Below, in pieces: positions 34,024 to 42,415 of a stretch of 64,000 nucleotides of DNA. The position numbers were made by a program, and so were the translations under genes. Source of the stretch: JANPCX01 sp031431125 (GTDB lineage: Bacteria > Pseudomonadota > Gammaproteobacteria > Burkholderiales > Burkholderiaceae_C). The stretch covers positions 93,543-157,542 of the forward strand of contig JANPCX010000073.1 of the NCBI GenBank assembly GCA_031431125.1, given 5' to 3'. Numbering within the stretch: the stretch's first letter is position 1; every line of letters begins with the position of its first letter. The notes below the pieces were generated by a model that was not told where the DNA came from, made no database searches, and saw only the letters and a list, made by a program, of their open reading frames with translations.

Positions 34024-35853
34024 ATGATGCCCACACTCTCCCGCATAAAACGCACCGCATCTTGCTTGCTCATCGCAAGCGCCTCCTTGTTGCTTGGCGG
34101 TTTCGCGGCGGCCCAAGCGCCCGCGAAGGCGCCTAAGGTGCTGCGTCTTGCTTTTCCGATCGCGGAGACGGGGTTTGATCCGGCGCAAATCTCCGACCTG
34201 TACTCGGCGACGATCACGGGGCACATCTTCGAGTCACTGCTGACCTATGACTACCTGGCCAGGCCCGTCAAACTCAAACCGCTCACCGCCATCAGCATGC
34301 CCGAGGTGTCGGAAAATTTCACCATCTACACCCTGCGGCTGAGACCCGGCATTTTTTTCACGCCCGACCCTGCCTTCAAAGGCCAAGCACGGGAGCTCGT
34401 CGCGGCGGACTATGTGTACTCGATCAAACGCATTTTTGACCCGCGCTGGAAAAGCCCCGCCCAGGTATCGCTGGCCCAAGAAGGCATTGTGGGATTGCAG
34501 GCCCTGCTGGACCAGGCACTCAAGAGCAAACGCGCCTTCGACTACACCCGCGAGGTGACGGGCCTGCAGGTGCTCGACCGCTACACACTGCGGATCACGC
34601 TGGAAAAACCGCGTCCGCGTTTTCTCTACACCTTGGTGAACCTGCCTGCGGTGGCCCATGAAGTGGTGCAAGCTTATGGGGACCGCATCATGCAACACCC
34701 TGTGGGCACCGGCCCCTTCATGCTGACAGGCTGGGAGCGTTCGTCGCGCATTGTGCTGTCGCGCAACCCAGGGTTTCGTGACATGGTGTTTGACGCGGAG
34801 CCGGCGCCTGGGGATACCGCGGCAGAGCAGATCGCCGCTCAATTGAAGGGTCGCAAACTGCCGCTGCTGGACCGCGTGGAAGTGGCCATCATTGAAGAAG
34901 ACCAGCCGCGCTGGTTGGCGTTTTTGAACGGCGAACATCAACTCATGCAGCGGGTGCCCGAGACCTATATCGACAGCGTGTTTCAGAACGGGCAGGTCGC
35001 CCCGGAGATGCAAAAACGCGGCTTTCAGGTGCAGCGCAGCACCCAGCCCGAGGTGTTTTTTGCCTTCTTCAACATGAAACATCCGCTGGTGGGCGGCTAC
35101 ACCCCCAACAAAGTGGCGCTGCGCCGCGCGATCAGCCTGGCCTATGACAACCAGGAACAAATTCGCCACGTCTGGCGCGGGCAAGCGGCACCCGCAGAGA
35201 GCCTGCTGCCACCCATGACCTTCGGCTACGACAAAAACTTTCGCACCGAGACCAGCTTGTACGACCCCGCCCGTGCCAAAGCCTTGCTCGATTTGTTCGG
35301 CTATGTGGACAAAGACGGTGACGGCTGGCGCGACCAGCCCGATGGGCGCCCCTTGGTGCTGGAGTTTCACTCATTGGGTGACCAGCGTTACCGCAGGCTC
35401 AACGAGGTCTGGCTCAAGTCCATGAAGGCCGTGGGCCTGCGCATGGAGTTCAAGATTGCGCCCTGGCCCGAGCATTTGAAATCCGCCAGGGCGGGGCGTG
35501 TGATGATGTGGACGCTGGCCAACGGCGCCAACAGCCCCGACGCCGGTGATTTTTTAGCCATGGCCTACGGGCCAGAGGCCGGGTCAGGCAATTTTTCTTT
35601 CTTTGACTGGCCCGCCTACAACGCCTTGTTCGAACAACAGTCGCAGTTGCCCGACGGGCCGCAGCGCCAAGCGCTCATGCAACAAGCCGCCGCTTTGCTC
35701 GTGGCCTACATGCCTTACAAAGCCCATGCGCACCGGCTGGCTACAGACTTGGCCGCACCAGAGCTGGTCGGCTACTCGCGGCACCCCTTCATGGCCGAGA
35801 ACTGGCAGTTTCTCGACCTTCGTGCGCCCAGTGCTACAGCGGCAACTCGGTAA
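34024..35853 (+). CDS. Family-5 ABC transporter solute-binding protein (peptide type)
   Basis: A 609-residue periplasmic binding protein starting MMPTLSRIKRTAS; an open frame 32 codons upstream is ignored. The signal peptide ends at FAAAQA. SBP_bac_5 features are VLRLAFPIAETGFDPAQISD, YTLRLRPGIFFTPDPAF, VGTGPFMLTGWERSSRIVLSRNPGF and NKVALRRAISLAYDNQEQIR. The family binds oligopeptides, nickel or other solutes. No permease or ATPase gene adjoins it, so its transporter partner is elsewhere. Its end overlaps the convergent flavin reductase gene by 20 bases. Confidence 0.88.
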   Translation: MMPTLSRIKRTASCLLIASASLLLGGFAAAQAPAKAPKVLRLAFPIAETGFDPAQISDLYSATITGHIFESLLTYDYLARPVKLKPLTAISMPEVSENFTIYTLRLRPGIFFTPDPAFKGQARELVAADYVYSIKRIFDPRWKSPAQVSLAQEGIVGLQALLDQALKSKRAFDYTREVTGLQVLDRYTLRITLEKPRPRFLYTLVNLPAVAHEVVQAYGDRIMQHPVGTGPFMLTGWERSSRIVLSRNPGFRDMVFDAEPAPGDTAAEQIAAQLKGRKLPLLDRVEVAIIEEDQPRWLAFLNGEHQLMQRVPETYIDSVFQNGQVAPEMQKRGFQVQRSTQPEVFFAFFNMKHPLVGGYTPNKVALRRAISLAYDNQEQIRHVWRGQAAPAESLLPPMTFGYDKNFRTETSLYDPARAKALLDLFGYVDKDGDGWRDQPDGRPLVLEFHSLGDQRYRRLNEVWLKSMKAVGLRMEFKIAPWPEHLKSARAGRVMMWTLANGANSPDAGDFLAMAYGPEAGSGNFSFFDWPAYNALFEQQSQLPDGPQRQALMQQAAALLVAYMPYKAHAHRLATDLAAPELVGYSRHPFMAENWQFLDLRAPSATAATR

Positions 35854-36343
35854 AAAATTTTCCGCCGTGAAAGATCAGCGGCTGGGCGTCTGAGCGCTGG
35901 TTGCAGCGCTCCACCTCGCCGACAAAAATCACGTGGTCACCTTCTTCGTACTGGCTGCGGTTGAAACACTCGAACACCGCCAGCGCACCTTGCAGTATCG
36001 GCACGCCAAAAGCGCCGTCTTGAAAAACAACGCCTTCAAACCGGTCCACATCCTTGCGCGCAAAGCGCTCGGCCAAGGCCCGTTGATCAGCCGCCAAAAT
36101 GTGGATGGCGTAGTGGGAGCCGCGGCTGAAGGCAGGCATGGTGCCCGCGGTCAAGGCGAGGCTCCAAAGCACCAAGGGCGGGGCCAGCGACACCGAGTTG
36201 AATGAGTTGGCAGTCAGGCCCACAGGCTGCCCTTGCGCATCGCGGGCGGTGACGATGGTGACGCCGGTGGCAAACCGCGCCAAAGCAGCTCGAAAATCGG
36301 GCGTGGAGAAAGTCGGTGCTTGGGCGCGGTGGGGTGGGCTCAT
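35834..36343 (-). CDS. Flavin reductase family protein
   Basis: A 169-residue protein starting MSPPHRAQAPTFSTPDF. The FMN-binding split-barrel pattern is seen: FRAALARFATGVTIVTARDAQGQPVGLTANSFNSVSLAPPLVLWSL, then HYAIHILAADQRALAERFA and DHVIFVGEVERC. These enzymes reduce FMN/FAD with NAD(P)H, commonly for two-component monooxygenases. No oxygenase partner is adjacent. It converges on and slightly overlaps the solute-binding protein gene. Confidence 0.9.
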   Translation of the reverse strand: MSPPHRAQAPTFSTPDFRAALARFATGVTIVTARDAQGQPVGLTANSFNSVSLAPPLVLWSLALTAGTMPAFSRGSHYAIHILAADQRALAERFARKDVDRFEGVVFQDGAFGVPILQGALAVFECFNRSQYEEGDHVIFVGEVERCNQRSDAQPLIFHGGKFFTELPL

Positions 36344-36448
36344 GGCCGCATTGTCAGAGATCGAAGGGGTTGTTGGGTTTTCCCTTGATAAACCCTCACA
36401 ATCCGCCAAGTGTTGTGCCCTGTGACATGTTTTTGCTAGGAACTCGAC

Positions 36449-37012
36449 ATGGCTGCGCCCCGGATTTCACCGCTTGACCCCATCACCACCATCCGTGAGC
36501 ACATCCGAACCGTGCCCGATTGGCCTGCGAAAGGCGTGCAGTTCCGCGACATCACACCCTTGTTGTCCAACCCCAAGGTCTTCAGGGTGTTGATAGACCA
36601 GTTCGTACACCGTTATTTCGATGAGAAACCGGCGGCCATCGCCGGGCTGGATGCGCGGGGTTTCATCATTGGGTCGGTGCTGGCCTATGAACTGAACATC
36701 GGCTTCATTCCGATTCGAAAAAAGGGCAAGCTGCCGTTCAACACGGTGCAAGAGAGCTATGAGCTGGAGTACGGCAACGCGACCGTGGAAATCCATACCG
36801 ACGCTGTCCAAGCCGGTGACCGTGTGGTGTTAATTGACGACTTGATTGCGACCGGTGGCACCATGTTGGCCGGCATGCGACTGCTGCAACGCCTGGGCGC
36901 CCACGTGATTGAAGGCGCGGCCATTGTGGATTTGCCGGAACTTGGCGGCTCGGCCAAATTGCGAGCTGCGGGACTGCCGCTGTTCACGCTGGTGGACTTT
37001 GCGGGCCACTGA
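36449..37012 (+). CDS. apt: Adenine phosphoribosyltransferase
   Basis: A 187-residue purine-salvage enzyme making AMP from adenine and PRPP. The PRPP-binding motif VVLIDDLIATGGTMLAG is intact; the N-terminal IRTVPDWPAKGVQFRDITPLL and AGLDARGFIIGSVLAYELNIGFIPIRKKGKLP are family hallmarks. It is preceded by AGGAA. Length is normal. Monocistronic, divergent from the flavin reductase gene and convergent with the cyclic-nucleotide-domain gene. Confidence 0.96.
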   Translation: MAAPRISPLDPITTIREHIRTVPDWPAKGVQFRDITPLLSNPKVFRVLIDQFVHRYFDEKPAAIAGLDARGFIIGSVLAYELNIGFIPIRKKGKLPFNTVQESYELEYGNATVEIHTDAVQAGDRVVLIDDLIATGGTMLAGMRLLQRLGAHVIEGAAIVDLPELGGSAKLRAAGLPLFTLVDFAGH

Positions 37013-37037
37013 CACACCGCCGTGGCCGGTAGGGCGC

Positions 37038-37505
37038 TCAGCTGAACGGGGTTTGTCGAGTTAAATTGGCACGCATGCGCGTGGCCATGACGCCGCCCGC
37101 AGCCCGCAGCAACTCCAAGGCCAAAGCGGGTGAGCGCTGCGACAGCTCTTCCAAACGCGGGCCGCGCAAGGCCCAGACGGTGCAAGGAGTCATGGCCTCC
37201 ACATTGGCCATGCGCAGACCATCACCGAACAAGCCGGGCTCGCCGACCACGGAACCGGAACGCAAAATCGCAATGCGGCTGCTGCCGGGTGGGCCGCCCG
37301 TCACAAACACTTGCAGGGTGCCGGCACCCAAGAAATACAGCGAGCGGTCGGTATCGCCTTGTTTGATCAGCAAATCACCGGCGCGCACTTCGTGTTTGGT
37401 GAGGTAGGTGGCGACGCTGCGCCATTGATCCTGCGTCAAACGCGCCCGAAAGGCGTCGTCCGCATTCAATGTCTGGATCGCTTGAACCAGATCGGTCAGT
37501 TCCAT
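37038..37505 (-). CDS. Cyclic nucleotide-binding domain protein, stand-alone
   Basis: A 155-residue protein starting MELTDLVQAIQTLN. It consists of one Crp-type cNMP-binding domain (HEVRAGDLLIKQGDTDRSLYFLGAGTLQVFV, GSVVGEPGLFGDGLRMANVEAMTPCTVWAL) with a short C-terminal helix. There is no helix-turn-helix, so it is not a Crp-type transcription factor by itself. The phosphate-binding cassette lacks the usual RAA, so cAMP binding is uncertain. It may act as a regulatory partner for another protein. Confidence 0.85.
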   Translation of the reverse strand: MELTDLVQAIQTLNADDAFRARLTQDQWRSVATYLTKHEVRAGDLLIKQGDTDRSLYFLGAGTLQVFVTGGPPGSSRIAILRSGSVVGEPGLFGDGLRMANVEAMTPCTVWALRGPRLEELSQRSPALALELLRAAGGVMATRMRANLTRQTPFS

Positions 37506-37662
37506 CAATTCTCCTGGCGGTGGTCCGCACTTTTTTGTTCGAATCTACGGGAGCCATTATTCACCGTACCGGAGGCTGCGCCAAGCACCCAAGCCCGGGG
37601 TGTCCTGTCCGCTTGTCGCTCGCAAGGTGCCGTTGATCGAATACGACGGCCCTCGTCTGCGC

Positions 37663-39078
37663 TCATTTGCCAATGCAAAACCGGCTGAATATCTCACCGA
37701 GCAAGTCATCCGCCGTGAACACACCCGTGATGACACTGAGTTGTTGCTGTGCCAATCGCAGCTCCTCGGCCACGAGGTCGAGCGCTGCATTTTCTGCCAG
37801 TGCCAGTTGCTGTTGGGCTGATTCGAGGTGGATTTGGGTTTGCACCAGCGCCAGCACATGCCGTTTGCGCGCGATGAAGAGGCCTTCCGGCACGCTGTGC
37901 CAACCCGCCATGGTCAAGAGCTGTTCGCGCAGCGCTTGCAGGCCATCGCCTGTTTGGGCGGACAACACCACCACCGATCCATCAACGCTGTCAGACAACC
38001 CCTGGGTCGCTTGCATCACCTCTTCGTCGCGAACCAAATCGCGCTTGTTCAGTACATGAATCAGCCGCCCGCCACGCCTGGCCGCTTCGGGAAGACGGTC
38101 CATGATGACGGCGTCGTCTCGTTGGTAGTCGGCCTGGTGCATGCGACTCAAATCGTGCAGAAAAAGAACCGCGTCGGCCTCATCAATGGCCTGCCAGCTG
38201 CGGGAAATGCCGATGCGCTCCACCTCGTCCTGGCTGTCCCTCAAACCTGCGGTATCCACCACATGCACGGGGACGCCTTGAATTTGCAGGGTTTCAGTCA
38301 CTTTGTCGCGTGTGGTTCCGGCGACTGCGGTGACGATGGCCCGCTCGGCCCCAGCCAAGGCATTGAGCAAGGAGCTTTTCCCCACATTCGGCTGCCCCGC
38401 CAGCACCACCGTCAAACCTTCGCGCAACAACGCGCCTTGTTGGGTCAAGTCCAGCACCCGGGCGACTGCGCTTTGAAGTTGCAGCAGTTGGCCTTGGGCA
38501 TCGGCTTTCTGCAAAAAATCGATCTCTTCTTCGGGGAAATCCAATGTCGCTTCGACCAACAAACGAAGTCGCACCAAGGCGTCGCGCAAGCGGTGGATTT
38601 CCGAAGAAAAACCGCCACTCAAGGATCGACTGGCCGACCGAGCTGCTGCTTCGGTGCTGGCATCAATCAAGTCGGCGACTGCTTCGGCTTGGGCCAAATC
38701 CAGTTTGTCGTTGAGAAATGCGCGTTGGGTGAATTCGCCCGGTTCCGCAACACGCAGGCCGATGTCTCGCCCCGCTTGCAAACAGCGCGCCAGCAGCATT
38801 TGCAACACCACCGGGCCACCGTGCGCCTGCAACTCCAGCACGTCTTCGCCGGTGTAGGACTGGGGCGCCGGAAAGTAAAGCGCCAGGCCATGGTCGATGG
38901 CTTGGCCAGCTTCGTCCAAAAAGGGCAGGTAGTGCGCCAGCCGCGGTGTCAGGGCTCGGCCACACAAGGTGTGGGCCAAAGCGGAAAGCGCAGGCCCGGA
39001 AACACGAACGATGCCCACCGCACCGCGACCAGGTGCGGTAGCAATGGCGGCGATGGGGGCGTTTTGTGATGCCAGCAT
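37663..39078 (-). CDS. mnmE: tRNA modification GTPase MnmE
   Basis: A 471-residue GTPase that, with MnmG, builds the 5-(carboxymethyl)aminomethyl group on U34 of certain tRNAs. The N-terminal tetrahydrofolate-binding domain (APIAAIATAPGRGAVGIVRVSG, GGPVVLQMLLARCL), helical domain, and G domain with GQPNVGKSSLLNAL, DTAGLRDS and NKRD are seen. The C-terminal FCIGK carries the essential cysteine. It lies at its conserved place near the origin, downstream of yidC. Confidence 0.97.
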   Translation of the reverse strand: MLASQNAPIAAIATAPGRGAVGIVRVSGPALSALAHTLCGRALTPRLAHYLPFLDEAGQAIDHGLALYFPAPQSYTGEDVLELQAHGGPVVLQMLLARCLQAGRDIGLRVAEPGEFTQRAFLNDKLDLAQAEAVADLIDASTEAAARSASRSLSGGFSSEIHRLRDALVRLRLLVEATLDFPEEEIDFLQKADAQGQLLQLQSAVARVLDLTQQGALLREGLTVVLAGQPNVGKSSLLNALAGAERAIVTAVAGTTRDKVTETLQIQGVPVHVVDTAGLRDSQDEVERIGISRSWQAIDEADAVLFLHDLSRMHQADYQRDDAVIMDRLPEAARRGGRLIHVLNKRDLVRDEEVMQATQGLSDSVDGSVVVLSAQTGDGLQALREQLLTMAGWHSVPEGLFIARKRHVLALVQTQIHLESAQQQLALAENAALDLVAEELRLAQQQLSVITGVFTADDLLGEIFSRFCIGK

Positions 39079-39317
39079 GGGCTCATTCTGGCCGATGCCA
39101 TGGACCAGCCGACGGCTGGGTCGCTGGAGACGAATTGGCGCGGGGGGAGAGGTCGAGGCACCCGCGTGGTGGAAGCGACAGTCTCCGGGACCGTGGTTGT
39201 TTCATGGGCTCCGTGCGGCGTTGGTTGGCCGCACGGGGTTAAAACAAGCCACGGATGTGTCCCCGCAATGGTTATTGTCGACCTGTTTTGCCCAGACTTG
39301 AACGCGAACTTCGTGCG

Positions 39318-41045
39318 TTATTTACCCAGCACGCCCAATTGTTTGTTGATGAGGTATTGCTGGGTGATGGACAGGATGTTGTTCGTCAACCAGTACAGCA
39401 CGAGGCCTGCAGGGAAGAAGAAGAACATGACCGAGAACATCAGCGGCATGATCCACATCAGCTTGGCTTGCATGGGATCCGGTGGCGTCGGATTGAGCCA
39501 GGTTTGCAACAAACTGGTGCCCGTCATCAAGAGCGGCAGGATGTAGTAGGGGTCAATCGCCGACAAATCGCTGATCCACCCAATCCAAGGCGCATTGCGC
39601 ATTTCCACAGACGACAGCAACACCCAATACAAAGCGATGAAGAAGGGCATTTGCGCCACGATGGGCAAACAGCCGCCCAAGGGGTTGATTTTTTCTTCGC
39701 GGTAGATGCGCATCATTTCCTGCTGCATCTCTTGCGGTTTGTCCTTGAGGCGCTCACGCATTTCAGTGATGCGCGGACCGACAGCCTTCATTTTTGCCAT
39801 CGAGCGGTAGGCGCTGGCGTTGAGCCAGTAAAAGGCAATCTTCAGCAACACCACCAAAGCGACGATGGCCCAGCCCCAGTTGCCGATGATTTTGTGCAGT
39901 TGGGTGAGCAACCAGAACAAAGGTTTGGCCAGCAGGGTGAACCAGCCATAGTCTTTCACCAACTCCAAGCCGGGTGCCAAGCTGCTCAGTTTGTTTTCCT
40001 CTTGAGGGCCGACAAAAAGTCGGGCATCGACCGTTTTGGTTTGTCCAGCGGCCAGGGGCCCGAGCGGCACCAACATGCCAGCCGCATACAGGTTGGTGTC
40101 AACCTTACGCGTGAAAAACTCGCGAGGAATCGGTGGCGTGGGCGTCGCGCTGCTGGCAGCGGTGGGATCCAACAACCAAGCCGAGGCGAAATAGTGCTGA
40201 ACCATGGCGACCCAGCCGTTGTCGGCTGACGTCACGTGGCTGGGCTTTTCGTCCGCCTTGCGTTTTTCAATGCTCTTGAAATCAATCTTGTTGAACTTGG
40301 TTTCTGCGGTGTAGAACGCCGGCCCCGTGAACGTGAAATACAGGCTGGACTCGCCAAGAGGCGGGTTACCGTCGCGCAACAGTTGCAAATACAGCTGTGG
40401 ATTGACCGGCTCGTTGCTGGTATTGATCACGTCATGGCGGACGTTGACCACATAGTCCGCCCGCTTGAAGGTGAACGTTTTGACGAGTTTGACGCCACCG
40501 ATCTCGGGAGATTCAAATTTCACTTGCAGCTCGTCTTTGTCGGCCGCCAACTCACGCTCGCCAGGGATCCAATTCATCACGGTGAGGTGGTTGGGCAATG
40601 CGGCGCCGCCTGCGGTTGGAATCAGTCCGGTTTGCGCCGAGTAACTGCGCTGTGCGGTGTGTTCGAACAACACGATGTTCTTGCTGCGGTCGTTCTGGTC
40701 CACCTGCTTCAAGAGTTCCAGTCGCACCAAGTCACCGCCGCGCGCGTCGAAAGTCGCTTTAACAAGGTCGGTCGACACCTCGGTTTTGGCCGTGGCCGCT
40801 GCGGTTGCGTTTTGGGATGGCACCGCGCTCGCGGCAGCGGCCGCAGCAGGCGTGGCACTGGTGGCGGCGGCTGTCGGCAAAGCAGCGCTGCCAGCTGCAC
40901 CGCTTGGCGGTGTTGACGCGGCTGTTTTGGTCACAGACGGGCTGAACATCGACGGGTGACCCGTGTGTTTTTGCCAAGCGTCCCACAAAAATACCAAGGA
41001 CATGGAGAACACCACCCAAAGCATGGTGCGGCGGATATCGGTCAT
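39318..41045 (-). CDS. yidC: Membrane protein insertase YidC
   Basis: A 575-residue inner-membrane insertase starting MTDIRRTMLWVVFSMSL; an open frame 7 codons upstream is ignored. It has an N-terminal membrane anchor, an Ala/Pro-rich linker, a large periplasmic beta domain (about 90-350), and the conserved five-helix core (WGWAIVALVVLLKIAFYWLNA, MRIYREEKINPLGGCLPIVAQMPFFIALYWVL). It inserts membrane proteins alone or with SecYEG. Its ATG overlaps the yidD stop by 4 bases (ATGA), so the two are translationally coupled. Confidence 0.97.
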   Translation of the reverse strand: MTDIRRTMLWVVFSMSLVFLWDAWQKHTGHPSMFSPSVTKTAASTPPSGAAGSAALPTAAATSATPAAAAAASAVPSQNATAAATAKTEVSTDLVKATFDARGGDLVRLELLKQVDQNDRSKNIVLFEHTAQRSYSAQTGLIPTAGGAALPNHLTVMNWIPGERELAADKDELQVKFESPEIGGVKLVKTFTFKRADYVVNVRHDVINTSNEPVNPQLYLQLLRDGNPPLGESSLYFTFTGPAFYTAETKFNKIDFKSIEKRKADEKPSHVTSADNGWVAMVQHYFASAWLLDPTAASSATPTPPIPREFFTRKVDTNLYAAGMLVPLGPLAAGQTKTVDARLFVGPQEENKLSSLAPGLELVKDYGWFTLLAKPLFWLLTQLHKIIGNWGWAIVALVVLLKIAFYWLNASAYRSMAKMKAVGPRITEMRERLKDKPQEMQQEMMRIYREEKINPLGGCLPIVAQMPFFIALYWVLLSSVEMRNAPWIGWISDLSAIDPYYILPLLMTGTSLLQTWLNPTPPDPMQAKLMWIMPLMFSVMFFFFPAGLVLYWLTNNILSITQQYLINKQLGVLGK

Positions 41046-41332
41046 GGAAGTGTCTTTTCTGAACAAGTGGGAGTGAATCGGCGAAACAAGCCGGGACGAT
41101 TTTCCGGTACGGGATCAATGCCCCCGGCGCACCAAGGGTGACAGCGCAAAAGGCGGGTTGTTGCCAGGTAGCTGCCGGCGGCAGCGCCGTGTTGTTCAAG
41201 CGCTTGCAAAGCATAGGCAGAACAAGTGGGCTCAAAGCGGCAGGCGCTGCCCAACCAAGGGCTGAGCAAGAGGCGGTAGGCTCGCACCGCCGCCATCAGA
41301 AAACGTGTGGGCCAACGGTGTGTTTTCTTCAT
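41042..41332 (-). CDS. yidD: Membrane protein insertion efficiency factor YidD
   Basis: A 96-residue protein starting MKKTHRWPTRFLMAAVRAYRLLLSPWLGSACRFEPTCSAYA. The SPxxGxxCRFxPTCSxYA motif and CHPWCAGGIDPVP are diagnostic of YidD, an inner-membrane-associated helper for YidC-dependent insertion. The frame stays open upstream, but this start overlaps rnpA by ATGA, the usual arrangement. The end overlaps yidC. Confidence 0.93.
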   Translation of the reverse strand: MKKTHRWPTRFLMAAVRAYRLLLSPWLGSACRFEPTCSAYALQALEQHGAAAGSYLATTRLLRCHPWCAGGIDPVPENRPGLFRRFTPTCSEKTLP

Positions 41333-41856
41333 GCAAGCCCCGAGCCGGCGCCGGTCGCCCGCCGCAACAGCTCCACCAGTTCTTGGCGAGCCTCTTGCCC
41401 CAGCACGGTAGACGCCGCACTGGGGTACTGCTTCACATCGAACGCGGCACGCAGCCTGAGCACCCACAGCCCGTGGGCCAAGGCTGGCGTTAAAGCCTGT
41501 TGCTCGCTCACGGCGGCGCGCATGTGGCGTTTAAGCAATTGCCGGGTGACGGAACGTTTGGCGTGTCGTTTGGGCACCACCAAACCGAGCCAGATATCGC
41601 TGCTGGATGTGGGTAGATTTGGAGCCGAGCGTGCCGAGTCATCCACAAGTACCGGTTGTGCTACAGCATCGGCTGTTGATAACTCGGTCAATTTGTCCAC
41701 GCCAATTGCCGAATCCAGTCTCGCGGCCGAGACAGCAAAGCTCGGCCGGCTGGGCAAGTCGGCCAAGTGGTGAAGAACGAAATGCCGGGTTTTTGCGCGG
41801 CTGGGAACAGCCATCACACGCTCGAAGTCCACGGAACGCACGATGCGGCCGATCAA
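41329..41856 (-). CDS. rnpA: Ribonuclease P protein component
   Basis: A 175-residue protein that binds the RNase P RNA and helps recognise pre-tRNA leaders. The start is a TTG at 41856, or a little upstream; the sequence IGRIVRSVDFERVMAVPSRAKTRHFVLHHL is the usual RnpA N-terminus. The RNR motif region KRHAKRSVTRQLLKRHMRAAV is intact. It is longer than the E. coli protein (119) because of an insertion of about 45 residues between the first strand and the GLVVPKR strand (SAARLDSAIGVDK...NLPTSSSD). It overlaps yidD by 4 bases. Confidence 0.88.
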   Translation of the reverse strand: MIGRIVRSVDFERVMAVPSRAKTRHFVLHHLADLPSRPSFAVSAARLDSAIGVDKLTELSTADAVAQPVLVDDSARSAPNLPTSSSDIWLGLVVPKRHAKRSVTRQLLKRHMRAAVSEQQALTPALAHGLWVLRLRAAFDVKQYPSAASTVLGQEARQELVELLRRATGAGSGLA

Positions 41857-41882
41857 GGCGTTGCCTCGCGGCCAGGTGTGGC

Positions 41883-42017
41883 TTAGACGGCCAAACGCTT
41901 GCGGCCTTTGGCACGACGGGCGTTAATGACGGCACGGCCACCACGCGACTTCATACGCACGAGAAAACCGTGGGTGCGGGCGCGGCGAACTTTAGAGGCT
42001 TGGTAAGTGCGTTTCAT
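41883..42017 (-). CDS. rpmH: 50S ribosomal protein L34
   Basis: A 44-residue, highly basic protein: MKRTYQASKVRRARTHGFLV followed by RMKSRGGRAVINARRAK and GRKRLAV. This is the canonical L34 sequence and length. It heads the rpmH-rnpA-yidD-yidC-mnmE run on the minus strand and faces away from dnaA, with 398 bases between. Confidence 0.97.
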   Translation of the reverse strand: MKRTYQASKVRRARTHGFLVRMKSRGGRAVINARRAKGRKRLAV

Positions 42018-42415
42018 GGTCTATCCTGGAATTGTAAAAACGGGTCTATAAAAAATTCCAACCATGCACCCCCATAGATGGCGGGATGCGGCACTCGGCT
42101 GCTGTCGACTGACTGGATTGGTTGAACGGCTTCGGTATTTCTTGCCCGGTTTGCATGCAGTAACTAGGCGTTTGTGGTCAGTCGCAGACGAGCAGCCTGC
42201 CGTGCTTACCCGCGGGTAAGCAAACGCCTGGCATCGCATGCAGCGATCCGGGAAACCCACTATTACACCAAAAACCCCTTGATTAGTCAAAGACTTGGCT
42301 CCAATCGTCTGCGTCAGCGGGGTGTTGCCCACTGGCAATAGATCTGTGGATAACCCAAAAATTTCGGCCTTTGCGACGTAGAATCCGCACCCGACTAGGG
42401 AGACTTTTCCACAAC
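42018..42415. other. Candidate replication-origin region between rpmH and dnaA
   Basis: A 398-base gap at the point where gene direction switches, the classical oriC position. It contains a perfect DnaA box, TGTGGATAA (42345-42353), a weaker TTTTCCACA just before dnaA (42404-42412), an AT-richer patch (42261-42292), an 18-bp perfect palindrome GCTTACCCGCGGGTAAGC (42204-42221) and a surrounding longer inverted repeat (42152-42174 and 42221-42242). Few strong DnaA boxes are seen, so the exact origin could instead include the dnaA-dnaN gap. Promoters for rpmH and dnaA must also lie here. Confidence 0.65.
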
